Part shown: one piece after another, positions 33,893 to 42,947 of the stretch
Numbering within the stretch: the stretch's first letter is position 1
Layout: each line of letters begins with the position of its first letter
Assembly: GCF_003432035.1 (NCBI RefSeq)
Contig: NZ_QOHO01000003.1
Location: 1-64,000, forward strand
Length of the DNA: 64,000 bases
Direction of reading: 5' to 3'
From: Lacrimispora amygdalina
GTDB taxonomy: Bacteria; Bacillota; Clostridia; Lachnospirales; Lachnospiraceae
Notes under the pieces: model-generated
Told to the model about the DNA's origin: nothing
Database searches by the model: none
The model's input: only the letters and a program-made list of their open reading frames with translations
Position numbers and translations under genes: made by a program

Positions 33893-35465
33893 AAAGTTTT
33901 TTGCATGTGTGGGCGTATTCCTGTATTTTTCTTTCGTCAGTATGGGCGGTGTTTTAACTTCTTATGCAGAGGACATGCCCCAGGGAGATATCCTGATTAT
34001 CTACAGTGACAATGCTGGTGAAGATACAGTGGCTGCAGTCAATGATCTTGTGGAGCTTCTGACCTATCAGAGCTTTAAAATCAGCTATGGACCGGCTTCT
34101 TTTGGAATGCAGTATATGGACCGGTTTTCCTATATTATCTGTTATGATTTAGATCAGAGTCCGGCTGGCTTTACTGAAAGGCTTAAACAGTATGAAAACA
34201 GCGGCATAACAGCCGGAAGAACAGAATCACCCCATATTTTATTTACAGGCAATGAGTATTTCAAATACTATCTTGATCATACAAAGAGATCGGATCAGTA
34301 TGAGCTGTTAAACAGCACTGTGGGACAGCTAAAATATTCCTTTGATGGTTTAGACAATAAGACCGGACTGGTCAGGGAGAGCTGTTTCGTATTCTTAAAA
34401 AATTCAACATATCGTAGCGGAATGTTAACAGTCAATGATAAAAGGGGATATTTTTGTGCCGGGAACGGAAGATTAACCCATATACCTGCAGCCGATATAA
34501 CCAATCAGTTAATAAGGGCTGCTATGATAAAAGAGGTATCCCAATGGAAATGGCCGTTTAACGGAAGTCCTCACGTATATGCGCAGTACATTTTAATAGA
34601 CAGGGTTTATCCCTATGAAGATCCGGAGAAGCTGCTTAAAACAGTAAACCTGCTGATTGAGAGAAAAACTCCGTTTGTAATCTCTGTGATGCCAATGTAT
34701 GTAAATGGAGACTATCCTTCCATGGTGCATTTTTGTGAAGTATTGCGTTTCGCACAGGCAGGCAAAGGCGCAGTGATCATCAATGCTCCCATTAATCAGA
34801 TGAACCGTCTGGATAAAGACGTTATGCTTGACTATCTCAACCGGGCGATAACCATATACAATAAGCAGGGAGTTTATCCTTTAGCTTTGGAAGTGCCCCG
34901 CAACTGGATGTTTCAAAAAGATACCATTGAGATTATGAGCCATTTTAAAACAATTTTTACTTCCAGTGAGACGGATCCGTATTTAAAGCCGGAAGATAGG
35001 AACACCAATGAGGTTTACAAAGACGGACATCAATGGGTGGGGACATCAATTCCTATCGATGATACAAAAATCAGCTATGTATCAGCTTATTCCACGTCAC
35101 TACCCATCAGCCTGCAGGAGGATTATGAGGAAATTGAAAGAAAAGTAAAAGCCTGCAGGGACTCGTTCGTTCCGTTTAAAAGCCTCTGGGATATGGAACA
35201 TGGTTATTGGCTGGATAAGCAGCTGATGACTTATAAAAACGGGGATTTGATTCTGAATAATAAAAAAATGGATTTAAAATTTACGCCTTCTGTTTATCCG
35301 GACCGTTATAATTACCGCCGCAATATGCTTCAGCGGTTTTCCAGGGATTTAACTTCCCAGAGCAGGAGACTGGTCATTGCAGTGGGACTTACTTCGGTAC
35401 TTTTTTTGCTGCTGATTCTCTGGGCCAGGTATAGAAACAGGAAAAACTATTTCTTTCATGATTAG
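33870..35465 (+). CDS. DUF2334-type, polysaccharide-deacetylase-like exported protein
   Basis: 531 residues with an N-terminal signal peptide or anchor (FACVGVFLYFSFVSMGGVLTSYA), an extracytoplasmic body and a C-terminal transmembrane helix (LVIAVGLTSVLFLLLILW). The region from about 235 (YILIDRVYPYEDPEKLLKTV, KTPFVISVMPMYVN) matches DUF2334, related to the carbohydrate esterase 4 fold. It could remove acetyl groups from an amino-sugar polymer as it emerges; this is inference. It overlaps the preceding gene by 23 bp, and the synthase gene follows after 9 bp. Confidence 0.75.
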   Translation: MNCNMMYRKFFACVGVFLYFSFVSMGGVLTSYAEDMPQGDILIIYSDNAGEDTVAAVNDLVELLTYQSFKISYGPASFGMQYMDRFSYIICYDLDQSPAGFTERLKQYENSGITAGRTESPHILFTGNEYFKYYLDHTKRSDQYELLNSTVGQLKYSFDGLDNKTGLVRESCFVFLKNSTYRSGMLTVNDKRGYFCAGNGRLTHIPAADITNQLIRAAMIKEVSQWKWPFNGSPHVYAQYILIDRVYPYEDPEKLLKTVNLLIERKTPFVISVMPMYVNGDYPSMVHFCEVLRFAQAGKGAVIINAPINQMNRLDKDVMLDYLNRAITIYNKQGVYPLALEVPRNWMFQKDTIEIMSHFKTIFTSSETDPYLKPEDRNTNEVYKDGHQWVGTSIPIDDTKISYVSAYSTSLPISLQEDYEEIERKVKACRDSFVPFKSLWDMEHGYWLDKQLMTYKNGDLILNNKKMDLKFTPSVYPDRYNYRRNMLQRFSRDLTSQSRRLVIAVGLTSVLFLLLILWARYRNRKNYFFHD

Positions 35466-35474
35466 GGAGGGGCC

Positions 35475-36773
35475 ATGTCATTTATTGATGTTCTCGCAAT
35501 CTATTCAATCTTTGCCATTTGGAGTCTGCTGTTTTTAAATATTGTACTTTCCATAGGGGGTTATATCTATATTATGGGAATGTACCGTACGGACGGGCAT
35601 CAGCCGGTTTTGGAATATCCCATGGTGACGGTTATGGTTCCTGCCCACAATGAGAGTATTGTGCTGAGAAAAACGATGGAAGCTTTATTAAAATTTGATT
35701 ATCCAAAGGACCGGTATGAGATCATCGTGGTGAATGACAATTCTACCGATGATTCAGCCCAGGTTTTAAAAACCATTCAGCAAAAGAATCCGTCTGCCAG
35801 AATTATTATCATCAATACGGATCATGTAGCAGGAGGAAAAGGAAAATCCAATGCGTTAAATATCGCACTTTCTATGGCCTCTGGCTCCGTAATAGCCATC
35901 TATGATGCGGATAATACACCGGAAAAACAGGCCCTTAGGATTCTTGTGGAGAATCTTATGTCAGACGACAGGCTGGGAGCTGTAATTGGCAAATTCCGTA
36001 CCAGAAATAAATATGCATCTCTGCTGACCAGGTTTGTAAACATAGAAACTCTGGCTTATCAGTGCATGAACCAGGCAGGGCGGTACTTCTTTTTTAAATT
36101 GTGTACCATACCTGGAACAAATTACGTGATACGCCGGGAACTGATTGACCGGATGGGCGGGTGGGATGTAAATGCACTTGCAGAGGATACAGAGATCAGC
36201 TTTCGTTTATACAGAATGGGTTATTATATCAAATTTATACCTCAGGCAGTCACCTGGGAGCAGGAACCTCAGAAACTGAAACAGTGGTTTAAGCAGAGAA
36301 CACGGTGGGTAAAAGGCAATTTATATGTTTTAAAAAGTAATTTTAAATATGCCTTTGATCCTGAGGCAGGAATCATGAGACTGGATGTGATCTATTATGC
36401 CCTGGTTTATCTGATGATGTTCAGCTCTCTTATTTTCTCGGATATGATATTTATCATTGGAATTCTTGGGCTTGGTCATGTTACCCTGGGCGGATTTTCT
36501 TCCCTGCTGTGGGAGATGGCAATTTTACTTTTTGTATTAAATGTAGCAATTACTTTATCTGTAGAAAGAAATGAATTTAATTTGAATAATATACTGCTTA
36601 CATTTGTCATGCTGTTTACTTATGCAAAAATGTGGGTACTGGTTGTAGCAAATGGCATGATTCAGGGAATCCGGGATGCACTTTATCAAAGGGAGACAGT
36701 CTGGGACAAGACGGAGCGTTTTGAGGAATTGGCAGAGACAGTTACAAAAAATACGAAGCAGATGTGGAAGTAA
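35475..36773 (+). CDS. Processive GT2 polysaccharide synthase (PgaC/BcsA-like, no PilZ domain)
   Basis: 432 residues. One N-terminal transmembrane segment, the cytoplasmic GT2 domain, then four C-terminal membrane segments. Processive-synthase landmarks are complete: VNDNSTDD (86-93), DAD (144-146), the ED of AEDTE (237-238) and QRTRW (274-278), so it should both polymerise a beta-linked glycan and push it through the membrane. The PilZ cyclic-di-GMP domain of BcsA is absent; regulation must come from a partner, perhaps the degenerate GGDEF protein. Length and form are closest to PNAG synthase PgaC/IcaA. The product is not known. Confidence 0.87.
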   Translation: MSFIDVLAIYSIFAIWSLLFLNIVLSIGGYIYIMGMYRTDGHQPVLEYPMVTVMVPAHNESIVLRKTMEALLKFDYPKDRYEIIVVNDNSTDDSAQVLKTIQQKNPSARIIIINTDHVAGGKGKSNALNIALSMASGSVIAIYDADNTPEKQALRILVENLMSDDRLGAVIGKFRTRNKYASLLTRFVNIETLAYQCMNQAGRYFFFKLCTIPGTNYVIRRELIDRMGGWDVNALAEDTEISFRLYRMGYYIKFIPQAVTWEQEPQKLKQWFKQRTRWVKGNLYVLKSNFKYAFDPEAGIMRLDVIYYALVYLMMFSSLIFSDMIFIIGILGLGHVTLGGFSSLLWEMAILLFVLNVAITLSVERNEFNLNNILLTFVMLFTYAKMWVLVVANGMIQGIRDALYQRETVWDKTERFEELAETVTKNTKQMWK

Positions 36774-36783
36774 GGAGACGAAT

Positions 36784-39084
36784 ATGACAACATTGACGGA
36801 TAAACATAAGAAAAAAACAGCGGCGCCGCGGAAAATATCAACCGCCTTTCTGCTGCTGTTTATCGTGATAACAAATCCTCTGGCTGCATACGGCTCCAAT
36901 GCAAATGTTCCTGAACCTGGAAAAACTCAGGAAACTACACAGGAGAGCGTACAGCAGGAAAGCCAGCCTGACACGCCTGAAGCTCAAAAAGAGGACCAGT
37001 TAAACGTTCTGCCAGCAGCAGATCCTGACCTAGCTCAGATACCAGACCAGAATGAACCTGTGTACGAGCCTGTCAGTCATACCCAGGATACCTTTTTCTA
37101 CAGGAAAACGCTGAAAGGAATTTATTCTTCCACAGATCTGTATTTTTATGTGGAAGATTACTGGGATACAAAGTATGTATATGCAAAAATACAGTATGAT
37201 GTCAGTCAGCTCATTGAGAGCGCGGCATCATCCGTTACCTTTTCTGTCAATGATGTCCCTGTTCAGTCTTACAAATTGGAGTACAAAGATGGTAATTCCC
37301 AGATTCTCTATGTGAAGATTCCCATGGATCAGGTTCATACCGGTTTTAATTCGCTTTCTGTATCTGCTTATGCAAGACTTTTTGATGAACAGGGCTGTGT
37401 GGACGATTATTCAGATGCCAACTGGCTGAGCATTGCAGATACATCCTATATCCGATGCGGATATGAAAGCAGGGATCCTGAACACAGGATTTCCTATTAC
37501 CCCTATCCGTTTATGGCAGCTTATGAGCCGGCTGGTAAAGGGCTGGTGATTGCTGTATCTGATAAAGCCGCATCAGGGGAAGTCGCTGCCGCCATGAACC
37601 TGATGGCCGATTTGAGTAAGCATACCGGGAAAAGAAATGATATTGAACTATGCCGGATATCTGATTTAAAGAATTATCAGCCATCAGAAACTATACTTAT
37701 ATCGGATTATAACGATCTGCCTTCCGAATATAAAGATAAAATCACAAAGGCGCCGGATTCCTCAGGAAATGCAATTGTAAATTTTATCGATGATTCCAAT
37801 GCAAAACCATTGCTCATAATCACTTCAAATGATGATTCAAGCCTTATGGAGGCAGCTGACATGCTCATGGATGAGAACCGCCGCAAGCAGGAGACTGGAA
37901 ATCTTGCAGTCATAGAAAAGGGAAGCGGGCAGCTGGCGGTGAATGCAGCAAAACAAAGTGATATGACTGCGTGGAACTATACTCTTGAGGATATAATGGG
38001 AAGCGGGCTTTCCTATGTAGGACCGTTTCATCAGGAGAAATATATCTATCTTCCTGTGTCAAAAGATTTTGTACTGGCACAGGGCGGTAAGGCAGTTTTA
38101 AAGTTCCGCTACAGTGAAAATCTGGATTTTAAACGTTCTCTGATCACTGTATTTTGGGGAGATGTGCCTTGCGCCAGCAAACGCCTCAGCCAGGAAAAGG
38201 CTTCCGGAGATGAGCTGACATTTGAGATGCCGGGGGATGTGACAGGAACATCTGCGTCCAGTTTAAAAATAACATTTGATTTGGAACTTCCTGATTTGCT
38301 TTGCACCCCCAGACAGAGTGACATGCCATGGGCTTATGTCTCCAGAGAATCTGCCATATTTTTGCCGCCTGCTGCTGATATTACGCTGTCTTTTGATTCC
38401 AGAGTATCTCCGTTTAGCAGAAATGGAAAATTTAATGATGTGCTGCTGATTCTCAGTGATGAACCGACTTCTGTTGAACTGAATCTGCTTGGACAGACAC
38501 TGGCAATGTATGGTGAGGAGGCAAAACCCTATGGAACCATTCTTGTGAAAAGAGCGGGCGAATTTAATGGGAAGGAGGGAGATTACAATATCATTACAGC
38601 AGGTACACGCAATGGGAATGCTTTTATTTCCCAGATTAACAATAATCTGGCATTTAAGTTTGCACAGGACGGTGCCTCCTTTGAAAGCAATGAGCAGTTG
38701 GTTTTATCCAGGGAATATGCAGGGAAGATCGGGATTATGCAGCTGTTAAAATCGCCTTATTCCCTTAACAGGGGCATGCTGGTTCTGACTGGAAGTAACG
38801 ATGAAACCCTTAAGAATCTTCTTGATTATCTAAGAGACAGCAGTAAGAGAGAAGAACTGAAAAAGGACTGCGTCATTATAGATGCCAGTCAGAATATTAC
38901 GGCTCTTAAGTTTATAAAGGATGAGGAAGGTAAGGAGGGGCCGACTCTTGCCGAAAAACTGGTCAGGAATAGGAGATCCCTTGTATTTACAGCTATTGCA
39001 ACATCAGCCATGTTTTTAATGCTGCTTGCAGTAATCATAATATTGCTGCGGATGCGCTCATACAGAAAAAAGAATGAAGAATAA
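36784..39084 (+). CDS. BcsB-like exopolysaccharide synthase partner
   Basis: 766 residues from ATG 36784 (AAGGAG upstream; an ORF start at 36676 lies inside the synthase gene). Signal peptide, a Pro/Glu/Gln-rich linker, then the BcsB fold (PF03170): VTFSVNDVPVQSYKLE, VHTGFNSLSVSAYARL, DANWLSIADTSYI, and a repeat of these domains further on (LDFKRSLITVFWGDVP), ending in one C-terminal membrane helix (about 735-758). In cellulose synthesis BcsB guides the chain outside the cell and the C-terminal helix is needed for BcsA activity. Pairing with a PilZ-less synthase is unusual. Confidence 0.85.
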   Translation: MTTLTDKHKKKTAAPRKISTAFLLLFIVITNPLAAYGSNANVPEPGKTQETTQESVQQESQPDTPEAQKEDQLNVLPAADPDLAQIPDQNEPVYEPVSHTQDTFFYRKTLKGIYSSTDLYFYVEDYWDTKYVYAKIQYDVSQLIESAASSVTFSVNDVPVQSYKLEYKDGNSQILYVKIPMDQVHTGFNSLSVSAYARLFDEQGCVDDYSDANWLSIADTSYIRCGYESRDPEHRISYYPYPFMAAYEPAGKGLVIAVSDKAASGEVAAAMNLMADLSKHTGKRNDIELCRISDLKNYQPSETILISDYNDLPSEYKDKITKAPDSSGNAIVNFIDDSNAKPLLIITSNDDSSLMEAADMLMDENRRKQETGNLAVIEKGSGQLAVNAAKQSDMTAWNYTLEDIMGSGLSYVGPFHQEKYIYLPVSKDFVLAQGGKAVLKFRYSENLDFKRSLITVFWGDVPCASKRLSQEKASGDELTFEMPGDVTGTSASSLKITFDLELPDLLCTPRQSDMPWAYVSRESAIFLPPAADITLSFDSRVSPFSRNGKFNDVLLILSDEPTSVELNLLGQTLAMYGEEAKPYGTILVKRAGEFNGKEGDYNIITAGTRNGNAFISQINNNLAFKFAQDGASFESNEQLVLSREYAGKIGIMQLLKSPYSLNRGMLVLTGSNDETLKNLLDYLRDSSKREELKKDCVIIDASQNITALKFIKDEEGKEGPTLAEKLVRNRRSLVFTAIATSAMFLMLLAVIIILLRMRSYRKKNEE

Positions 39085-39104
39085 ACGGATACTTTGGGGA
39101 AGGG

Positions 39105-39554
39105 GTGAGGAAAAGGGTGAAATTAGAGAAAAACTGGTTTTATAGTTTTTGCATTGCATTATCAATTGCAGGCATGGCATATATCCTGATTACCGGCGTT
39201 TCTGATGTACAGGGCAATCAGGAGTATCCTTATGCAATGAAAGGAATGCTCATTCTTTTCTTTTTCCTCACCTGGGCCGGAGTAAATTTCTTTGCGCTGC
39301 TGTCTGCAAGAATAGGAATTACCGCAAAGCTTCGGAAGTATTATAAATACTTCTCTGGTATGGAGGTGGTCTATGTTTTCCTGATTCTGATCCTTGCATT
39401 TGCCGCAAGAGTTTTTGTGATACGGGAACTGCCCATGGATCTGGAATCTGATTATAAGACTTACTATGAGATTGCTAAAATGTTAAAGGATGGAGTTCTT
39501 CAGGAAAAGGGAGAGGGATATTGCAGCTATATCGGGATGTTTCCCATATATTAG
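39105..39554 (+). CDS. N-terminal fragment of a split PMT/GT39-like membrane protein
   Basis: 149 residues from a GTG at 39105, with at least three transmembrane helices and a PMT/ArnT-like first loop (RVFVIRELPMDLESDYKTYYEIAKML). The frame ends with YIGMFPIY, exactly where the same protein continues in another frame as HILGYSYILKIIF. Adding one C to the CCC at about 39542-39544 would join both into one protein of about 736 residues. So this is half a gene: either a real frameshift, a sequencing error or a shifty site. The family moves sugars from polyprenyl phosphate carriers on the outer membrane face. Confidence 0.7.
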   Translation: MRKRVKLEKNWFYSFCIALSIAGMAYILITGVSDVQGNQEYPYAMKGMLILFFFLTWAGVNFFALLSARIGITAKLRKYYKYFSGMEVVYVFLILILAFAARVFVIRELPMDLESDYKTYYEIAKMLKDGVLQEKGEGYCSYIGMFPIY

Positions 39555-41317
39555 GGTATAGTTATATTTTAAAGATTATTTTTGTTGTATTTGGGACTAG
39601 TATATGGCACGGACAGGCTGCAAATGTCCTGTTTTCCGTAGGAACTGTATTTTTAATTTACCGGATCGCCAGACGGCTGGGAGGCAGAATGGCAGGATTG
39701 ACAGCGCTTACAGCTGCGGCGCTCTGGCCCTCCCAAATCCTCTATATCAATATGCTGGCTGCCGAGTACTCGTTTACCTTTTTCTTTTATTTATGTGTTC
39801 TGCTTTTTCTACATCTGGTCATGGATTATGATGGTGCCACAAAGCATGGGGTCAGAGGGGTTCTTCTTCATATTCTGCTCGGCTGTATGATTGCAGTGAC
39901 AGCCGCAATCCGCCCTATGGCTCTGATACTTTTGATAGCAGTCCTATTATTTTTGATACCCATTAAGACCAGATTACCGGGAATACCGATCAACAGCATT
40001 TCCATCTGGGTGAGATTTCTGGCTAAGGGCTGGCTGCGGGCAGCACTGATTCTGGCGGCTTATATGACTGTATCAAGTATCATTAATACAGATATAGAAC
40101 TTACTATCAATCAGTCAATTCCTTCCTTCAGCCAGTCCTTTGGATATAATTTGCTGGTGGGACTTAATGCGGATTCCAATGGCGGATGGAATGAAGATGA
40201 TTCCAGGTTCTTATATGAAAATCTGGAACGGACCGGTTCTCCAATCCAGGCACAGCTTGCGTGCCGGAATAAAGCGTACCAACGGCTTACAGCTGATCCG
40301 GGCGGGGTATTTAACCTTGTTATAAAAAAATATGAATTACTTTGGGGAAATGATAATTATGGTGCTGACTGGAATCTGGCTTTTTTAAAAGAACAAAATG
40401 AGCTGACCCCAAACCGGGCAGTATTTCTGAATCAAATGAAAAGTGCCAACCAGATTGCTTATCTGGTGGCTGCGCTCTTTTCCTTTCTGACTTTGATTTA
40501 TCTGCTGCAAAGGAGCGCTTCCGCCCTCTATGTTCTGGTTCTGGTTTATCTTGGAACGGCAGCCATACATCTTATGGTTGAAAGCCAGAACAGGTATCAT
40601 TTTCATGTTCTGCCGGTTTTCATAATTATTGCATCTGTTGGAATAAAATATATTTTTGAGAATGCTGTGACGTTTGTAAAAGCATCAGATTTGGAACGGC
40701 AGCAGAAGGAAAACCAGCAGACGAGAGAAGAGGCCGTATTAAAGCAATTTGAAATCGAAGAACATAAAGCCATTGAGCAGCGTTATAAAAGTATGACCAA
40801 TTCATTTGATATGCAGTCTGCCATACGGAATGGCAATGTAACTGTCACTGTTTCGGAAGGTTATATGGGACCTGATATGTTAAAAAAAGATAAAAGCGTG
40901 GTTACTGCAGCTGAAACTCTCCCTGAGAGGAATACAGCTTCTGCAGCTGACGAAATTCCTATTAGAGAAAGTGCAGAGCATAATCCTGCGCCGAAGATAT
41001 TTCAGGAAGAAAAAACGAAATTTGATAACACAGATCTTGAAGAATTAATCCTGGAGCTGGAAGAAATTGCTGAAACAGGCAGGGTACCGCATAAAAATGT
41101 TGAGATACAACCCGCTCCCGAAAGTCCGCAGGATGAGACCTCTTTGCAGGAGGATAAAAAGGTATCTGAGCTGGAAGAAATACTGGATAAAATCAAAAAA
41201 CTTGAGAAAAACCAGAATGATCTTCTGGAAGGGTATACAAAACTGAAGGAAGAATTGGAACAGGTTAAACTGGACCATACAGAAGCGGCACGTAACGAAA
41301 GGGGACATACCATATGA
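39521..41317 (+). CDS. C-terminal fragment of the split PMT/GT39-like membrane protein
   Basis: Open from a TTG at 39521; the first residues before SHILGY are out of frame with the real protein. About eight transmembrane segments (LFSVGTVFLIYRIARRLGGRMAGLTAL is typical of GT39-like enzymes, and VESQNRYHFHVLPVFIIIASVGI closes the membrane part) are followed by a cytoplasmic tail of about 220 residues, acidic and ending in a coiled coil (LEEILDKIKKLEKNQNDLLEGYTKLKEELEQV). The tail is not part of the usual GT39 fold and could bind the synthase or the regulator. It overlaps the thioredoxin-GH8 gene by 4 bp (ATGA), so downstream translation may depend on it. Confidence 0.7.
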   Translation: MQLYRDVSHILGYSYILKIIFVVFGTSIWHGQAANVLFSVGTVFLIYRIARRLGGRMAGLTALTAAALWPSQILYINMLAAEYSFTFFFYLCVLLFLHLVMDYDGATKHGVRGVLLHILLGCMIAVTAAIRPMALILLIAVLLFLIPIKTRLPGIPINSISIWVRFLAKGWLRAALILAAYMTVSSIINTDIELTINQSIPSFSQSFGYNLLVGLNADSNGGWNEDDSRFLYENLERTGSPIQAQLACRNKAYQRLTADPGGVFNLVIKKYELLWGNDNYGADWNLAFLKEQNELTPNRAVFLNQMKSANQIAYLVAALFSFLTLIYLLQRSASALYVLVLVYLGTAAIHLMVESQNRYHFHVLPVFIIIASVGIKYIFENAVTFVKASDLERQQKENQQTREEAVLKQFEIEEHKAIEQRYKSMTNSFDMQSAIRNGNVTVTVSEGYMGPDMLKKDKSVVTAAETLPERNTASAADEIPIRESAEHNPAPKIFQEEKTKFDNTDLEELILELEEIAETGRVPHKNVEIQPAPESPQDETSLQEDKKVSELEEILDKIKKLEKNQNDLLEGYTKLKEELEQVKLDHTEAARNERGHTI

Positions 41318-42933
41318 AAAAGGCTCTGCCGGGGAGCAGAACGGAGAAGGCATTAATCATCATTCTTTGCATACTGACGGTATTCACTGCAGGCGGTCTG
41401 CTATTACTGTCTCATTATTTCAATAAGGAAGAAGAGCTGCTAAGGAGGCAGAAGGAGAGCGCAGAAGAAACCTCTCTTGACGATATTACGGCAATCCTGC
41501 CGGAATACTGCAATTTAAATGAAAAAATTCCTGATATCGGTTTTACCAGTGAGACAGGAAAAAAAATATCCATAAAAGAATTTGAGGGAAAGCCGGCTAT
41601 ATTAACTTTTTGGGCCAGCTGGTGTCCGGATTGCCAAAACGAGCTTTCACATATAAATGAATTTTTAAAAACCGCAAAAAATTATGGAGACATCAATTAT
41701 ATCCTGGTGAATAAAACAGATAACAAAAAGGAGACAAAAGAAACGGCAAAAAAGTATTTATCAGATCAGAGGATCAGTTTGAATACTTACTATGACGAAG
41801 GGCTGTCTGCCTATAACGAACTCGGTATTCATGCCATCCCAACCACATTGTTTCTGGATGAGCATGGGGTGATACGGGCATGGAGCACAAAGCCGATTGT
41901 AAAAAATTCTGTGTTTGAGGGATATCTGAAAGATCTGACAGAAGGAAGCGCAAAAGTGACCGGTGATTTTGTACTGGGCAATCTGATGGATGACAGGGGA
42001 GGTGTTCATACTACCTATGATCCTTCTCAGGGGAATGCCATAAACAGCGATGTATTAAGCGAAACACAGGGAGTGATGCTGGAATATGCGTTATTGCGAA
42101 AGGATCAGCAGCTGTTTGAAAAAACGCTTTCTTACATCACAGGAATGATGCGCCCAAACGGATTAACAGCATGGAAAGTAAACGGAGATAAGCCGTCGGA
42201 GGTGAATTCGCTTATGGATGATTTCCGGATCATGGGTGCACTTCTTTCTGCAAATGATTTATGGGGCGGTTATGACCAGCTGATAAACGATTATTCCGGA
42301 GAAATAGCAAAATACGGACTTCACAACAGAAATTACGTGGATTTCTATGATGCCCGTTATAGGAAGTATGCAGACCGCTTTACTCTTTGTTATGGTGACT
42401 TACAGACGATGTCCCGGCTGGCAGACCGGGATGACAAATTCGCAGAACCTTATGAATCGGCCAAAAAGCTGATTCTTGGCGGAAAAATAAGCGATAGCTT
42501 TCCTTTGTATTACAGCTGGTATCATTATAGTACAAATTCCTATGCTTCCGATGATTTAAATGCTGCAGAAGCCATGATTACGCTGCTTCATTTAGCAGAA
42601 GCCGGGCTGCTGCCGGATGATTCAATGTCCTGGTTAAAGGCGCAAATGGATGCAGGAGGAGTGAAAGCGCGTTATAAAACAGATGGTACGGTTGTAGAAG
42701 GCTATCAGTATGATTCAACAGCTGTTTATGCTCTGATCGCGATGATTGGGGAGGTTAAGGGGGATAAAAGACTCCAGGGGAAAGCTCTTAAAAAAATAGA
42801 AAAAATGAGAATTATGGATACTGCTTCCCCTTATTACGGAGCTTTTGGTATGGAAGACGGAAGCGGGATTGCGTCATTTGATCAGGTTATGGCAATGCTG
42901 GCCTATGAGTATACAGGTAAATCCGCTGAATGA
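41314..42933 (+). CDS. Membrane-anchored fusion of a TlpA-like thioredoxin domain and a GH8-like glycosidase
   Basis: 539 residues. A membrane anchor (about 12-34) is followed by a TlpA/ResA-type thioredoxin domain with WCPDC at 103-107 and cis-Pro176 (HAIPTT). From about 225 comes a GH8-like alpha/alpha barrel: E250 in SETQG fits the catalytic acid and D302-D303 in MDDFRIMGAL the substrate/base region of BcsZ-type endoglucanases; EGYQYDSTAVYALI is in the last part. BcsZ-type enzymes trim nascent cellulose. A thiol-redox domain on a glycanase is unusual and no Cys-rich partner is obvious. Both active sites look intact. Sits between the GT39-like gene and wecB. Confidence 0.8.
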   Translation: MKKALPGSRTEKALIIILCILTVFTAGGLLLLSHYFNKEEELLRRQKESAEETSLDDITAILPEYCNLNEKIPDIGFTSETGKKISIKEFEGKPAILTFWASWCPDCQNELSHINEFLKTAKNYGDINYILVNKTDNKKETKETAKKYLSDQRISLNTYYDEGLSAYNELGIHAIPTTLFLDEHGVIRAWSTKPIVKNSVFEGYLKDLTEGSAKVTGDFVLGNLMDDRGGVHTTYDPSQGNAINSDVLSETQGVMLEYALLRKDQQLFEKTLSYITGMMRPNGLTAWKVNGDKPSEVNSLMDDFRIMGALLSANDLWGGYDQLINDYSGEIAKYGLHNRNYVDFYDARYRKYADRFTLCYGDLQTMSRLADRDDKFAEPYESAKKLILGGKISDSFPLYYSWYHYSTNSYASDDLNAAEAMITLLHLAEAGLLPDDSMSWLKAQMDAGGVKARYKTDGTVVEGYQYDSTAVYALIAMIGEVKGDKRLQGKALKKIEKMRIMDTASPYYGAFGMEDGSGIASFDQVMAMLAYEYTGKSAE

Positions 42934-42947
42934 AAGGAGTTTAATCC

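Noticed and set aside
39530-39550. Programmed -1 frameshift in the GT39-like gene
   Set aside because: The sequence around TTTCCC is not a slippery heptamer in the reading phase used, and no strong downstream structure was seen; an indel is the simpler reading.
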